Part shown: in pieces, positions 42,626 through 54,336 of the stretch
Layout of the letters: every line of letters starts with the position of its first letter
Position numbering within the stretch: the first letter of the stretch is position 1
NCBI GenBank assembly: GCA_003550325.1
Contig: QKWP01002110.1
Coordinates: 13,746 to 77,745, forward strand
DNA from: Gigaspora rosea
Taxonomy: Eukaryota > Glomeromycota > Glomeromycetes > Diversisporales > Gigasporaceae
DNA length: 64,000 nt
Direction of reading: 5' to 3'
Made by a program: the position numbers and the translations under genes
The notes under the pieces: model-generated
Told to the model about the DNA's origin: nothing
The model's input: only the letters and a program-made list of their open reading frames with translations
The model's database searches: none

Positions 42626-44656
42626 CTACCACGTTCCAACATCTTCCCAACTTACACCTTCCAAAATTTCTTTCAAACTATTTTCATCAACAGAACTTTT
42701 TTGCCAACCACTTAAAAGTCCTTCAGGTTCATTTGTAATACTTTCAATATCTTCTTCAGTAATTCCAACAGCATCACCCATTGTTATACAACCTAAATGA
42801 CCAGATTTTCGTCTTAATTGTGCCAAATATCTAAGAGAATCACATGTTACTAATCTACATCCAATAATTGTAAGACATACAAGTGAAAAACTATTATTTG
42901 CAATTGCTTCAATAGAACAATTTGTTATAGAGTTCATATATGATAAATCAAGTAATTGAAGATTTGGACATTGTTTTGCCAACATTATAATTGAATTATC
43001 AGTAATTTCATCATCTACTCCTTCTCTTTCTCCATTTATATTATTATTACCGGTAGTAACTGGAAGAAGTGTAGGACTTGCAAGAGCTGATGAATAAACT
43101 GCTTCTATCGGTGAAGGACGAGCTAAATTTAACCATTCAATATTATCTTTACATTTATTTGCAATTAATCTAACAGTAGAATCATTAATTCTACCAATAC
43201 GAGCAACATCCAACCAACAAAGTCTTGAACAATTTAATATTAAAGCTTCAACAGATTTTTCTGTAATTCTAGGACAATCAGATAAACGAATTTGACGTAA
43301 TCTTGAACAACTTTTTGCCAACATTATAATACTTTGATCAGTAATTTTTCCACAATCAGCAACATTTAAAGAAATTAAACCTTTACAAGTTTTTGATAAA
43401 CTCTTGATTCCATTATCAGTAATCTTACGACATCCACATAAATTAATAGATACCAAAGTTGATGAACAATGATTTTTAGAAAGAAAATCCAAAGAAGAAT
43501 CTGAAATATGTATACAATTATTTAAGTTAATTACTCTTAAATTATAACAAGAATTAGCTATAATTTGAATAGTTGAATCAAAAACATAATCAGATCCAAT
43601 AGATAAATCTAAAATTTTAATAAAAGTTCCATATTTTTCGATAGGAAAATTTAATGGAAGCCTAGTTTTTGAATTTAAAACCGGTTTAAATTTCGATGAT
43701 GATGATGATGATGTTGATGATGGTGATGATGTTGATGATAAATGAGAATTATTATTATTATTAGTAGTTGTTGTTGTTGATGTTGTTGATGTTGTTGTCG
43801 ATGTTGTTGTCGATGTTGTTGTCGATGTTGTTGTCGATGTTGTTGTTGTTGTAGTTACTTCAATTAAATCTATGACTACATCCATTGAAGAAAAACGATG
43901 ATAAATTTGAGGAGATTTATAAAGGAATGGAATAACCAACAAATACCAAGATTTACAAACAAAAAGGCAAGAATAAAAATCTTTTCTTGTAGGTAAGAAA
44001 TCAAATATGCATAACATCAATTCCGGAGGTAAATGTAAAATAGTAATTTTAGTAGATTTAGAATTATCATCAATTAATGAAATTCGTGGGAATAATTGAT
44101 GTCGAATTCTCACGGGTATATTATTAGAATCAGATGATAAATCATTAATTTTCCCATCAGGAGTTGTAAAATCTTTTCCTCTTGAAATAGCAGCAAGTTT
44201 GCCGATTAATTTACGCCTTTGATCATCAGAAAATTTCATACTTTTAGCAATAGTTACGTCATTGGTTGAAGTAGATGACATAGAAGATACGGTATTACCG
44301 GTATGAAGATGTTGTCTTCTCTTTTTCCCATGATGTCTAGTTGTACCAACTCTGTTGTTGTTGTTGTAATGTTCAGGTACATTTTTATAGTTGGTTTTTG
44401 AATTTGAAAAATTTATTAAATAATCAACACTTTTTATAATTGTTCCTTTGAAAAAAATAATACTAGCTAGTATTATTATAGGTCCGAAAAATAAAAGAAT
44501 TATTGAACGTAAAATTGCGCGTATCAAATATGGCATCTTGTTAAATATTATTTGATAATTGTTTGTGATAATTGTTTGATAAATTGTTTTGATAAATTGT
44601 TTGATATAGTCGTTGTGAAAAAATTTTATAACAGTATCGCGTTTTTGACTTTTCAA
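42626..44656 (-). CDS. F-box / leucine-rich-repeat protein (Grr1/AMN1-like)
   Basis: A single 676-codon frame. F-box proteins recruit substrates to the Skp1-Cullin-F-box ubiquitin ligase through their repeats. The F-box lies at about residues 205-250 (ILHLPPELMLCIFDFLPTRK, then CLFVCKSWYLLVIPFLYKSP). A low-complexity insert at 267-321 is almost only Thr, Ser and Asn. About 345-640 carries ~26-residue AMN1/Grr1-type repeats, with phrases such as LVSINLCGCRKITDNGIKSL and LISLNVADCGKITDQSII, broken by a ~35-residue loop at 515-550. A hydrophobic stretch at 43-70 (ILRSIILLFFGPIIILASII) suggests a membrane anchor, unusual for this family. The ATG at 44656 opens the longest frame. The ATG at residue 41 (44534-44536), giving MPYLIRAILR, may be the real start because it puts the hydrophobic segment at the N terminus. 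No intron is needed. Substrate unknown. Confidence 0.93.
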   Translation of the reverse strand: MKSQKRDTVIKFFHNDYIKQFIKTIYQTIITNNYQIIFNKMPYLIRAILRSIILLFFGPIIILASIIFFKGTIIKSVDYLINFSNSKTNYKNVPEHYNNNNRVGTTRHHGKKRRQHLHTGNTVSSMSSTSTNDVTIAKSMKFSDDQRRKLIGKLAAISRGKDFTTPDGKINDLSSDSNNIPVRIRHQLFPRISLIDDNSKSTKITILHLPPELMLCIFDFLPTRKDFYSCLFVCKSWYLLVIPFLYKSPQIYHRFSSMDVVIDLIEVTTTTTTSTTTSTTTSTTTSTTTSTTSTTTTTNNNNNSHLSSTSSPSSTSSSSSSKFKPVLNSKTRLPLNFPIEKYGTFIKILDLSIGSDYVFDSTIQIIANSCYNLRVINLNNCIHISDSSLDFLSKNHCSSTLVSINLCGCRKITDNGIKSLSKTCKGLISLNVADCGKITDQSIIMLAKSCSRLRQIRLSDCPRITEKSVEALILNCSRLCWLDVARIGRINDSTVRLIANKCKDNIEWLNLARPSPIEAVYSSALASPTLLPVTTGNNNINGEREGVDDEITDNSIIMLAKQCPNLQLLDLSYMNSITNCSIEAIANNSFSLVCLTIIGCRLVTCDSLRYLAQLRRKSGHLGCITMGDAVGITEEDIESITNEPEGLLSGWQKSSVDENSLKEILEGVSWEDVGTW
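43695..43855 (-). repeat. trinucleotide-rich insert coding Thr/Ser/Asn runs
   Basis: Reiterated GTTGTTGTCGAT 12-mers (+ strand) and GAT, TTA and GTT triplets lie inside the coding region, in frame, giving TTTS repeats. It is a likely site of length variation between strains. Confidence 0.9.
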
Positions 44657-45365
44657 ACTTGGTATCTCGTCTCGTCTTGTCTCGTATAAAAGTTAAAAAT
44701 AAGACAAGGGATGTTTATATATACAGTATATCAGATATATAACAGTGTATATATATATATATTTATATTTATAAAAAGTAATAGTCCTGGTTTTTTAAAA
44801 AATAAGGCAAATGTTTCGCTTTGTATGTTAGAGAGTAATTTAATTATACTGTTGTTATTTAGATACTATTATCATATATATTCGTGTTCATAAAAGAATA
44901 TTATATATAATATATATTTTTTTTTTTAAAAAAAAAAAAAAAAGAAAAAAATTGTCAGACAATAAATTTAAGCACAGCTATATATATGTAAAATCGCATT
45001 TTTAATCTACAACACATCAAAATAAAAAAAGTATAGAACGAAAAAAAATGATGATGATCGAATAATGGGTTTAGGATAATTTTATATAATAAAAAAAAAA
45101 ATACAATTAATGTTTCCGTTATTGGAAACGGGGGTTACTTTTAAGTAATCTTTAACAAAAAAGATTAAAACAAAATAATAATCTGCCAGAAAAAATGGAA
45201 AATAATAGATGAATTAAAAATATTACCTGTTATCATAGCTGTGTGTGTGTGTATATGTGTGTAGCGTGGCTTTAAAAAAACAAGGAATCAAAAATTCTGT
45301 CAACGTGGTGCAGTTCCTGCGTTGAAATTTATAATTTAAAAAAATGAAGAAAAAAAAAACAATTT
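44657..45365. other. A+T-rich region upstream of the F-box gene
   Basis: Presumed promoter side of the F-box gene. TCTCGTCTCGTCTTGTCTCG, a pentamer-like reiteration, lies at 44665-44688. An A-run and AT-runs follow. No other gene seen. Confidence 0.5.
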
Positions 45366-45366
45366 C

Positions 45367-45369
<3 letters not shown>

Positions 45370-45440
<71 letters not shown>

Positions 45441-45659
45441 NNNNNNNNNNNNNNNNNNNNNNNNNNNNNNNNNNNNNNNNNNNNNNNNNNNNNNNNNNNN
45501 NNNNNNNNNNNNNNNNNNNNNNNNNNNNNNNNNNNNNNNNNNNNNNNNNNNNNNNNNNNNNNNNNNNNNNNNNNNNNNNNNNNNNNNNNNNNNNNNNNNN
45601 NNNNNNNNNNNNNNNNNNNNNNNNNNNNNNNNNNNNNNNNNNNTTTTTTTTTTTTTTTT
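45370..45659. repeat. poly-T run containing a 203-base assembly gap
   Basis: At least 71 T bases, then N at 45441-45643, then T again to 45659. The gap length is not informative. Frames through it are meaningless. Confidence 0.97.
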
Positions 45660-48242
45660 AACAGATAATGATAAATATTAAAAACTGGAAATTTTTTTTT
45701 TAAAGTTAGGTTTGATGTATAATTGATGTACTGCCTGTATATAATCAAGTATACGTGCATTAGTGAACTATACATATATAAAATATATAAAATATAAAAA
45801 ATATAAAAAATATAAAATATAAAAAAAATATATATATATATATATATCAGATATCAATTGAATACGTATACGATAACAAATGTAGTGTTTAGATAAGAGA
45901 CTAATCTAAATAAAATCACAAATATTAAAAAATTCAAAAAAAAAATTTCGAGGAGAATCTTCGCGGGGTATTATTACGCCTACTTTATTGGAGTTTATTG
46001 CTTTTTGACAAATGATTTATACAAATGATTTATTGTAAATAGATAAGTTGTGATCATACGCACCATCGTTTGTTTTTTTTTAGTGGCATGATATAAGGTT
46101 ACTCTTGTGTCGCGATTGAAATTATTGCACAGGAATTTCGTTTTGTTTATACCGTAATCTTTGGCGTAAGACTAATTAAATCGTGCGGATGACTTATCAT
46201 GAAAGATTTTTAGTGATATACCAAATTGATTTTTTTATTATTATTGACTATTAATTGACGACAATTTTTTTATTTACAATTTTTTTTTTTTATTGATAGT
46301 TTTTTTATTGACAATTTTAAGTATGATTTCAAATTAAATAAATTAAATTTTAATATTTTTCTATCAGATGGTACAACCGTTTTAAATTGAACCATATTCG
46401 TGCGTAGAATTCTTTCGTTTCAAATTTTTTATAGGGTTCACAAAATCTTTATAGGTTCGTCAATTATACAATTATAAGATATAAGATAGGGGATAAATAC
46501 ATAGAAAATAGGATAACAGCAGCATAGAATACTCATAATGCATTTAAATAAAATAAATAAATGGTTTGTTTGTAATTTATTATTTGATTTATTATTTGAT
46601 TTATTATCAGTTATTTGATTTATTGTTTTATTTGATTTATTATGATTTAATTGATTTATCGCGCGTTTATAAGTTACATAACTAAAGTATATGTATGTTA
46701 TCGTATTAAAAATCTGTTCCTTTTACATCCAATTCTCTCGTGAACAAACAGAAAAGTATAAATTCAAATGCATATAAAAGAAAATAGTTTTTTTTTTTTT
46801 TTTTTGTTTGGCTATACGTATAAAATTGACGTAACAAATATAATTTACCATGTCTGGACTCATTCTTTCTCCATATATGAAGAAATTTACTATCTATCAA
46901 TCCGTATTGGGTTTCTTGATGATAAGGTAAATGTGTCATTCTATTTGATGAAAGACTTTGCAGAAAAAAGCCACAAATTCATTTCTTTAGAATTTTTTAA
47001 AGTAAGTGTTTTAAAAAATTTTCTTAAAAAATGTAACAAAAATATATGCAATTTGGTTATCTTTTCGGGTATAATTTATTATTAATAATATGGAACGAAC
47101 GTGAGGATGATGCATTTGTTTTTCTTCAATCAGCTGCCTATCTGAAAATTTTGCGTTGTTTCTCATTGTTTTTTTTTTATACTTCATGTAAGAATCTTAT
47201 CTTTGGTTTTAACTCTGTTCCGATTTGTTATATTTATTATCTGCACGAGTCTATCTTATTATCTGCATGAGTCTATCTAAACTCTCAAAATTAAAATTTT
47301 TTTTTGTTTTTCACGCTCTAATTTACTCTACTCTAATTTTACTCTACTCTAATTTACTCTAATTTACTCTAATAATAATAATAATAATAATAATAAATAT
47401 ATATTTCTTGCGTTATTTTAAATTGTTAAAGGCTGATTTGCTTAATATGCATAATGATGTCAGAAAAATGTCATGATTTTATTGAATATTTGATTAACAG
47501 AATTATTTGTAAATAAGATAATAAATGAGGAAAGAAATGTGATTATTATTAAAAGCTAGGTTATTGATGGACTTATTGAATTAAAAAACAACTATACTAT
47601 TTCTAGTATTCATCTAATAAAGCTTCTATTTTAATACTGGTCCGTATTTTTACGTTTAAAACGCCCAAAGGTTTTAATGTCATCATTTTTCTCACAATCT
47701 ATTTTATTATGATACGTGTAGAGACAAGCCACAAAAAAAAAACCAAGTCTTTTTTTTTGTGGCAAAAGATTATCTATCCATATAATGTTACAGATGGCAT
47801 TTTTTTAAATGTATAATTTTAAACCAGAAAGTTTAGATCATATGAATCACAAATTTCATAAAAGTAAATACTGATATAAGTATATTTACTTTCGAACTCA
47901 TGACCTTGACATTACATATTACCCATTCTTTTCATACTATTTCACAAAAAGAAATGCACAGCAAAGTAATTAATTAAAATTTATTATATATATATATATT
48001 ATAATGCAGAAATGATATATAGTAATTTCGTCATGCGAGTTATCTGTTATCTGTTAGTACATTCGCAAAATCCCGTATCCATTACCTGCTAGAACTGTAA
48101 AGATAAAAACATATATATATATTATTAAACATGTTATCTCTAGTTAATGCAGTGTATTCAAATTGAAGGTTGTGTGATTTCTGATTTCTTAATAATTTTA
48201 TACATAATGTGTAAATAATATTAAAAAAAAAAAAAATAAAAA

Positions 48243-48475
48243 TAATGCTTATTAAAATAAAATAATAGTTAATAAATAATAGTTAAAATAAAATAATGGT
48301 TAAAATGAAATAATAGTTAAATATAGTAAATAATGGTTAAATAATGGTTAAATAATGGTTAAATAATGGTTAAATAATAGTTAAATATAGTAAATAATAG
48401 TTAAATCTAGTAAATAATGATTAAAATGAAATAATGATTAAAATGAAATAATGGTTAAAATGAAATAAAATCTTT
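48243..48475. repeat. AATAATGGTTAA-type 12-bp repeats
   Basis: Units AAATAATGGTTA, AAATAATAGTTA and AAATGAAATAATGGTTA alternate. Confidence 0.9.
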
Positions 48476-51400
48476 TAAATCTCATTCCTTCTATTGGTGT
48501 CAAAATAATAGTTTTTTTTTTGATTTAAAAATTCAGAGTTACAATACAAAGTTATCAATACTAACTAATTATATGTATATAAATAAATCATGATTCGAAA
48601 TTCTCAACATTTCTATCGTTTATCAAAAGTTAATTTTTTTGACACAACATTTAATATTATTATTGAGATGTGTTAGGCGCATCGAAACTCTCTTGATGCA
48701 CCTATTACGTTATATATGCATGCGCGTACGTACAGTACGTGCCTACGGCGTAGGAAATCTACAAATACATTGGAAACCGCGAAATTTGTTCCACAATTCC
48801 CTCACTTGATCCTGCGTATACGTACTGTACTTACTGCACATACTGCACATATACTGTACATACTGTACAATACTGTACCCTAACATAAAGATTCTGAATC
48901 AAACGCTAAGGAATTTAGAAACTTTGTTTGGTCTTCAACGTCGCGTACAAGAACAAATAAAGTCTTAATACTCCCATGTAATTTGATACTCAAAATTTCA
49001 TACTACTGTAACTTTAAAAAAAACTTAATGTTTCACAACGCTCTTAATATATCACGCTAAATAGTATGTATGTTAAACAGATAAACTTGTCAATCAGTCA
49101 TTGAAACACAAATAAATATACATAATATATATATATATTTTCTAAAGTTATTCTTATCTCTTATAGTTCTTGAAAATTTCTTTGAATGCAGAAACGTTAT
49201 GCACTTATGTGGAGAAACTTTCCTTTACTAATAAATAGTTTTCTAACGTAATTTAAACGTTCAAAACTCGGGGTTACCTTTAACAGATACTCAATAACAC
49301 GTTAATATGTTGCTCCAATAATTGGTGTAATATTTTTGAAAAAATTTTTTAATTACAGTATTTATTAACATTTGTACTTAATTTACGGTTTGATCTTTTT
49401 GTAACGATAAAATTACTTAAAACGTTAAAGTTATAGAACACATTTTAGGCTGTTCATTTAGAGCCCTTGAAAAAAAATGCTTTTTTTTATATATATATAT
49501 ATATTATCAATGTTAATCGATCATAGTTGATCATAACTAATCATAACTAATCATAACTGATTCTGTACTGGTTCAAAGTTTAAAAAAAAAATTACTTTAA
49601 TAGATAGAGCCGAGTTTTGACATCCAACGCCATTAATCCACACTAGTAGCCACTTCTAAACCCACTATCTATTATTTCTAAATTTGGTTTTTTTATGCGC
49701 CAGTTGTTACCAGAATTTTGCATGAACTGGAAATAGCATGCATGTATATAACATGTACTGTATATAGCATATCAGATATCTATATGTATATAGCATGTAT
49801 AGCATATATGATCACGTTTTTTTTTTTACCGTAATCAAATGGTCCCGTACGCCAATAACAAATGAAAGTTTTCTATTTCTGAGTCACTAAAGATGCTAAA
49901 TCAATTTATTTGATAACGATAATAAATAAATAAAATAAAATAAATATCTAATAATTTTCTTTCATTCAATCTAAATTAATCAGGTGATTATGGCTTATTA
50001 CTCTTATCAGTTATTATTATTCTTATGGTAATTTACAAAAATTGAACAAAATTGAACAAAATTCATTAAATTCTATCTTCACAAACAAGATACAAACAAG
50101 CTAAATATCTTCGATAATTATTATTATTATTATATACATTTTAAATTAAGATTGTTGATCTACTTTATATTATACTTGTTTATCTGTTTATCGACCATCT
50201 TTGATCTCAACGAGTGATAGATGAGTACAGTAATAACTGATAACGATAAAGTTTAATGCTCTCCCATTTCTTGTTTTATTTTTGTTGTATATCAAATATA
50301 CTTTATATCAGTGTGTTACTCAGTATAAATTTCATTATAGATTTTTATTGTTTCTAAAGACCTAGTTTTTTTTTTTTAAATGCAGTGATACGTAAATTTT
50401 TATTTAATCATTATTATGTATGCGATGCGCAATGATAGTTGTAATGGATAGTTGATAACTTATAATACTGTAATAGTACGCAAGTGTTTTAATATTATCA
50501 CGCGTGTAAAATTATATAATCAAAGATTTGAACCGATAAAGTTTAAACAATCAACCGTGTGTCGGGGCCACCTATAAAACAATGATAATGTTTTGTAAAA
50601 CGTGTAAAAAAAATTTCCTGTTTCTTTTCACGTTGATCATTAAAAAAAGAAATAAAAACAGAAATTAAATTTCATTTCAATCTATTCACTTATTTTAACA
50701 ATGCGTATAATTCTTGTATTATACCTTTGTGTCCAAATGTGTGAATTGAAAATAATTAAAATTTCCAGGATATTCAGTTGACCATTACCAAAATTTATTT
50801 TATACTGACAATCATTTTACCGTGCGTTTTCTTTTAGTTTTCAAACACATCTCATGATTTTATACCAAATAGTTAAACGTGTTTTTATTCTTGGGAAAAT
50901 TTTTTATCAAATCTTGCTAAATTTATTTTTCATTCATAATTTGGTCTTTTGAGTGACAAATACTACTTTTTACCGCTTTACACGTTTGTGCTTATGTTCA
51001 ATAAAGTTTGAAAAAAAAACCGTTGCGTGGTCTGAGATCATTCTCAGAAACCGGTGTCTACTGGAATATTTCGAAAATCGTTTCCAAAATTTTATTCAAA
51101 AAAAAAATTCTGATTTAAACATAAAAAATTCTTTATCTTAAGATCTTTTTTTTTTTAAAGTTACACGTGAGTAAATCAAGTTAATATTAATCAGTATAAA
51201 GTTTTTATTAAATGTTTATTTTATACGTTCAATATAATTTTCTTCTCACAATATGATCTGTTCAAATAAAATTAGTTCAAATTACTTTAAATTACTGATC
51301 TTTCTTTTTTTAATATTTAAATTAATAATTTAATGCATGTGAACGGACCCTGATTTCACGCTTTTGAATATTATATAGAAAATTCTATATTCAAAATGTT

Positions 51401-51540
51401 TTTCTTTTATTTGATTTATAATACTTGATTTTAACTGATAAATCTAGCAAATCGAAATTTCGATTCTACATCTGTTTCTAGTTACATTCTTATTTTTTGT
51501 TATACAACAAATAATTATTAACAATTACTTATTATTGAAA

Positions 51541-51690
51541 TTATCGTTATTGCAATTAAAGTATTATTGCAATTAAAGTTTTATTGCAATTAAATTATTA
51601 TTGCAATTAAAGTATTATTGCAATTAAAGTATTATTGCAATTAAAGTATTATTGCAATTAAAGTATTATTGCAACTAGTATTGCAATTAA
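51541..51690. repeat. 17-bp minisatellite ATTATTGCAATTAAAGT
   Basis: About eight copies, most exact, the last one degraded. Confidence 0.95.
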
Positions 51691-52141
51691 CCCCTGATTC
51701 CAAGTTCATTATCTAACCTAAAATTTCTAAATATTCTTAACCACATTAAACAATAATAGCTAGGAGATAAGACCATTTTCTTCTGTAAGGTTCTAATATT
51801 ATTCAATATTATCGTGAACTCACAATGTTCTATTGGGTATCTATTTTAAAGAATTTCAAAAATAATCTATTACCAAATTAAAAATTTATTTGATAAAAGT
51901 AATCTATATATTTAAAATCACTAATATTTATACAATTTATGCATTTTTACATTTATAGTAGGATACTATGTATAAATAAATACGCAATCAGGTTTTTAAT
52001 GTGTAAAACCAATAAATGATTAACAAATAATTTTTTTATTATATTAATTTATTTTAATACTTAGGATTTTTATATTTAATTAAATCTAGACCATTAGCAA
52101 ATCAATAGGTTATACTAGTTTTATTATAAAAAATGTTGTTA

Positions 52142-53814
52142 TCCCTTAAACTGTAAGCAAATTCAGGCAAATTTGTTTGGAAAATTGCTATAAATTTACT
52201 TATAATCTATTTTTTTTTAAAACTTAAAATATTTAATTAATTAAAATTTTTTTGATAATATTTAAACATAAGGATTATATTTAGTAGTATTTAATTTTAT
52301 ATTAGAAAAAAAAGCGTAAGTTTCTTATAAGCTAAAAAATAAACAAATTTAAAAAATTTTTAACCAAAAAAATAATTTACTAATTCTTGGCAAACTCTAT
52401 AAATATTAGGTTTAGATCTATGGTTCTTAATACTATTATAGCTTATATAAAGAATAACAACTTAATTATTAAATCTTTAAGATACAAACTCCTTTTGCTG
52501 ATCCTTATTTTTAAAACCAGAGCTAAAGCTAGAATCAAAACTAGAGCCAAAAGTAGAATAAAAAACATAGAGTATTCTTCTAGAAAAACAAAAAGAAAAA
52601 AACAAAATAAGCCTAAATTATCTAAATATTAAAAGAGAAAATCTAGTAGTCTTAGTTCGCAAGAAAAAAAAATTTCTTTTTTTAAAAATTTTTTGGAGAA
52701 CTTGAAAAGAATTTGAGTTTAGTTTCTAAAATATAGTTCCTTTAGTACAATAAAACAAATATATAAACAAGTAAACAAATATTTACAAACATTACAACAA
52801 AATTATATTTATAAATAGCAATTTTATTAAAGAACAATAAAGACTCCAAATCATATATTAGATACTATGTATTTTTGAAAATAAGCAATCTTTAAAAGAA
52901 GCTACCTCTTATTTTTTTCAAAATTTTTAAAGAAATTGTTAGCAGTTGCTATATATAAAAGTCTAAATATTACTAAATAAACCTCAAAAGTGTCATTAAG
53001 TAAAGTTGTTTAAGATATTAAAATATATTTATAGTAAAATTTGGTGGCATTTGGACAACTTTTTATTAGTAAACTTTTCAAATTTTTCAAAAATTTAACA
53101 ATCTGAAAATAAGCTACTTTTAAGTTTTTTGTATCAAAAAGAGAAGCTTATTTTTAAAAACATATTAATATTTATATTAGATAAATATAGAACATCTAGA
53201 TATCTATTTAGAAAATTAAAAAATAAAATTTTTAGAGTTCTTATAGAACAAAAAAACCTGGTTTTAAAAAGAGACAAACAAGTAGCAAGCTTTCTAAATA
53301 TCACCTATTCAAAAGCAGTTTTTCTAATAATAGAAAAGCCTAAAAAATTTTAAAATAAAATTCTTTTAATGAAGACTACAAAAAAAAAAATTCTCTAACA
53401 AGAACCTTCTAAAACTGCAGAAAAATTAAAATTTTTGAATTACACTTAGCAAAAAAATTGCTTTTACTTTCTGTAAAGAAGATATCTTGAATTATAGTAT
53501 TAAGGAAATTAAAAGACAAATAGAAAATGTATTAAAATGTTTAATATAAATAGAATCTAACTTATTTTATAAACAAAAAAGAGTTTATCTTTTGAGCACT
53601 AACATTTATTACCTAATATCTATTTACTATAGAGGCTTATTCTTTACTTTCAAGTAATATATTTAGTTAAATTTAATTGTCTAAAATTTTTTATATAAGG
53701 TAAAATTTGGCTTGACCACTCTATTCTCTAAAATATTACTTAATAAATTTTAGCACTCTTTAGAAACAACAAAGTAAAAAAAATATATCTGCTTAAAATT
53801 AGCAGAAAAGACAA
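52142..53814. mobile_element. mariner-like element, left end present, decayed interior
   Basis: It starts TCCCTTAAACTGTAAGC after TA at 52140-52141. For ~300 bases it matches the element at 12815-13471 (GGCAAATTTG palindrome, TTTACTAATTCTTGGC). The homology then stops and longer A-rich DNA follows, with Lys-rich open frames at 52387-52632 and 53129-53353 that could be remnants of a transposase, unproven. AAAATAAGC..GCTACCT phrases at 52875-52905 and 53106-53120 resemble those of 56975-57685. The right end was not found. Confidence 0.45.
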
Positions 53815-53868
53815 GGATTAGAGATTTTAAATAGGCAATACTGTATATAGATTGCAAGTATAGCAGCT
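53815..53868 (+). mobile_element. SINE fragment, part 1 (left of the hAT)
   Basis: TTTTAAATAGGCAATACTG..AAGTATAGCAGCT matches the SINE 3' region (TTTAAATAGGCAATCCCC..GGTATGGCAACT). It continues at 55911 after the hAT and its target duplication. Confidence 0.7.
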
Positions 53869-54234
53869 TAGTAATGGTAAATAATCTGAAATAATCCAAA
53901 ATAATCCAAATTACAATAACTAGTCATTGGGTCATTTTAAGGCTCAAATTATCTAGAAGATCATTTTACATATGTTAGTTAATATTCTAATATTTTTTAG
54001 CCAATTAGAATTGGCTAGCAAACAAAATTAAAATATAATTAATAATTGTAGCTATAAGTTAATTAATATTTATATCTTAAGTAAGGTTGTTTAAAATAAT
54101 AAATTGCATATTTTGAATACCTTATTTAAAATATAAATATTAATTGACAGTAAAATTTGGAACTTTATATATAGCTAAGATTATCAATAAGAAAAGTAAT
54201 AAATTTGATAATATATTTATACAAGCAATTCAAT

Positions 54235-54251
54235 TAATAAATTATTTTATA
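54235..54251 (+). repeat. left target-site duplication of the SINE
   Basis: TAATAAATTATTTTATA, exact copy at 55277-55293. Confidence 0.9.
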
Positions 54252-54336
54252 GTGGGTGTGGCGACTTAGGGAAGTTGGTAAGTTGTCACCCCCAAGTGGC
54301 AGGTCTTGAGTTCAAATCCCACTAGCGACGCTTTTG
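54252..54336 (+). promoter_or_regulatory. tRNA-like head with putative internal Pol III promoter
   Basis: A-box-like TGGCGACTTAGGGAAGTTGG near 54259-54278 and B-box GAGTTCAAATCCC near 54308-54320, at roughly tRNA spacing with an extended middle arm. It is recognisable also in the other copies. It is not a working tRNA gene, since the arms do not pair fully. Confidence 0.6.

Larger units (their letters stand above)
45660..52139. other. A+T-rich intergenic DNA, no supported gene
   Basis: Short frames (for example 46768-47085 +, 50953-51141 +) have low-complexity or unrecognisable products and no supporting signals. It contains CTCTAATTTA and AAT repeats at 47325-47400, ATAATGGTTAA repeats at 48240-48475, and the 17-bp repeat at 51541-51690. 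The block 48660-48900 has ACGT- and TACTGTAC-rich self-complementary words. Confidence 0.55.

Noticed and set aside
46768-47085. 105-codon plus-strand frame
   Set aside because: Starts in a poly-T tract; no recognisable motif or supporting neighbouring signal.
50953-51141. 62-codon plus-strand frame
   Set aside because: Short, no homology recognised, no start context.
54252-54336. Genuine tRNA gene
   Set aside because: B box is good but acceptor and anticodon arms do not pair, and the segment is joined to a retroelement body with poly-A and target duplications.
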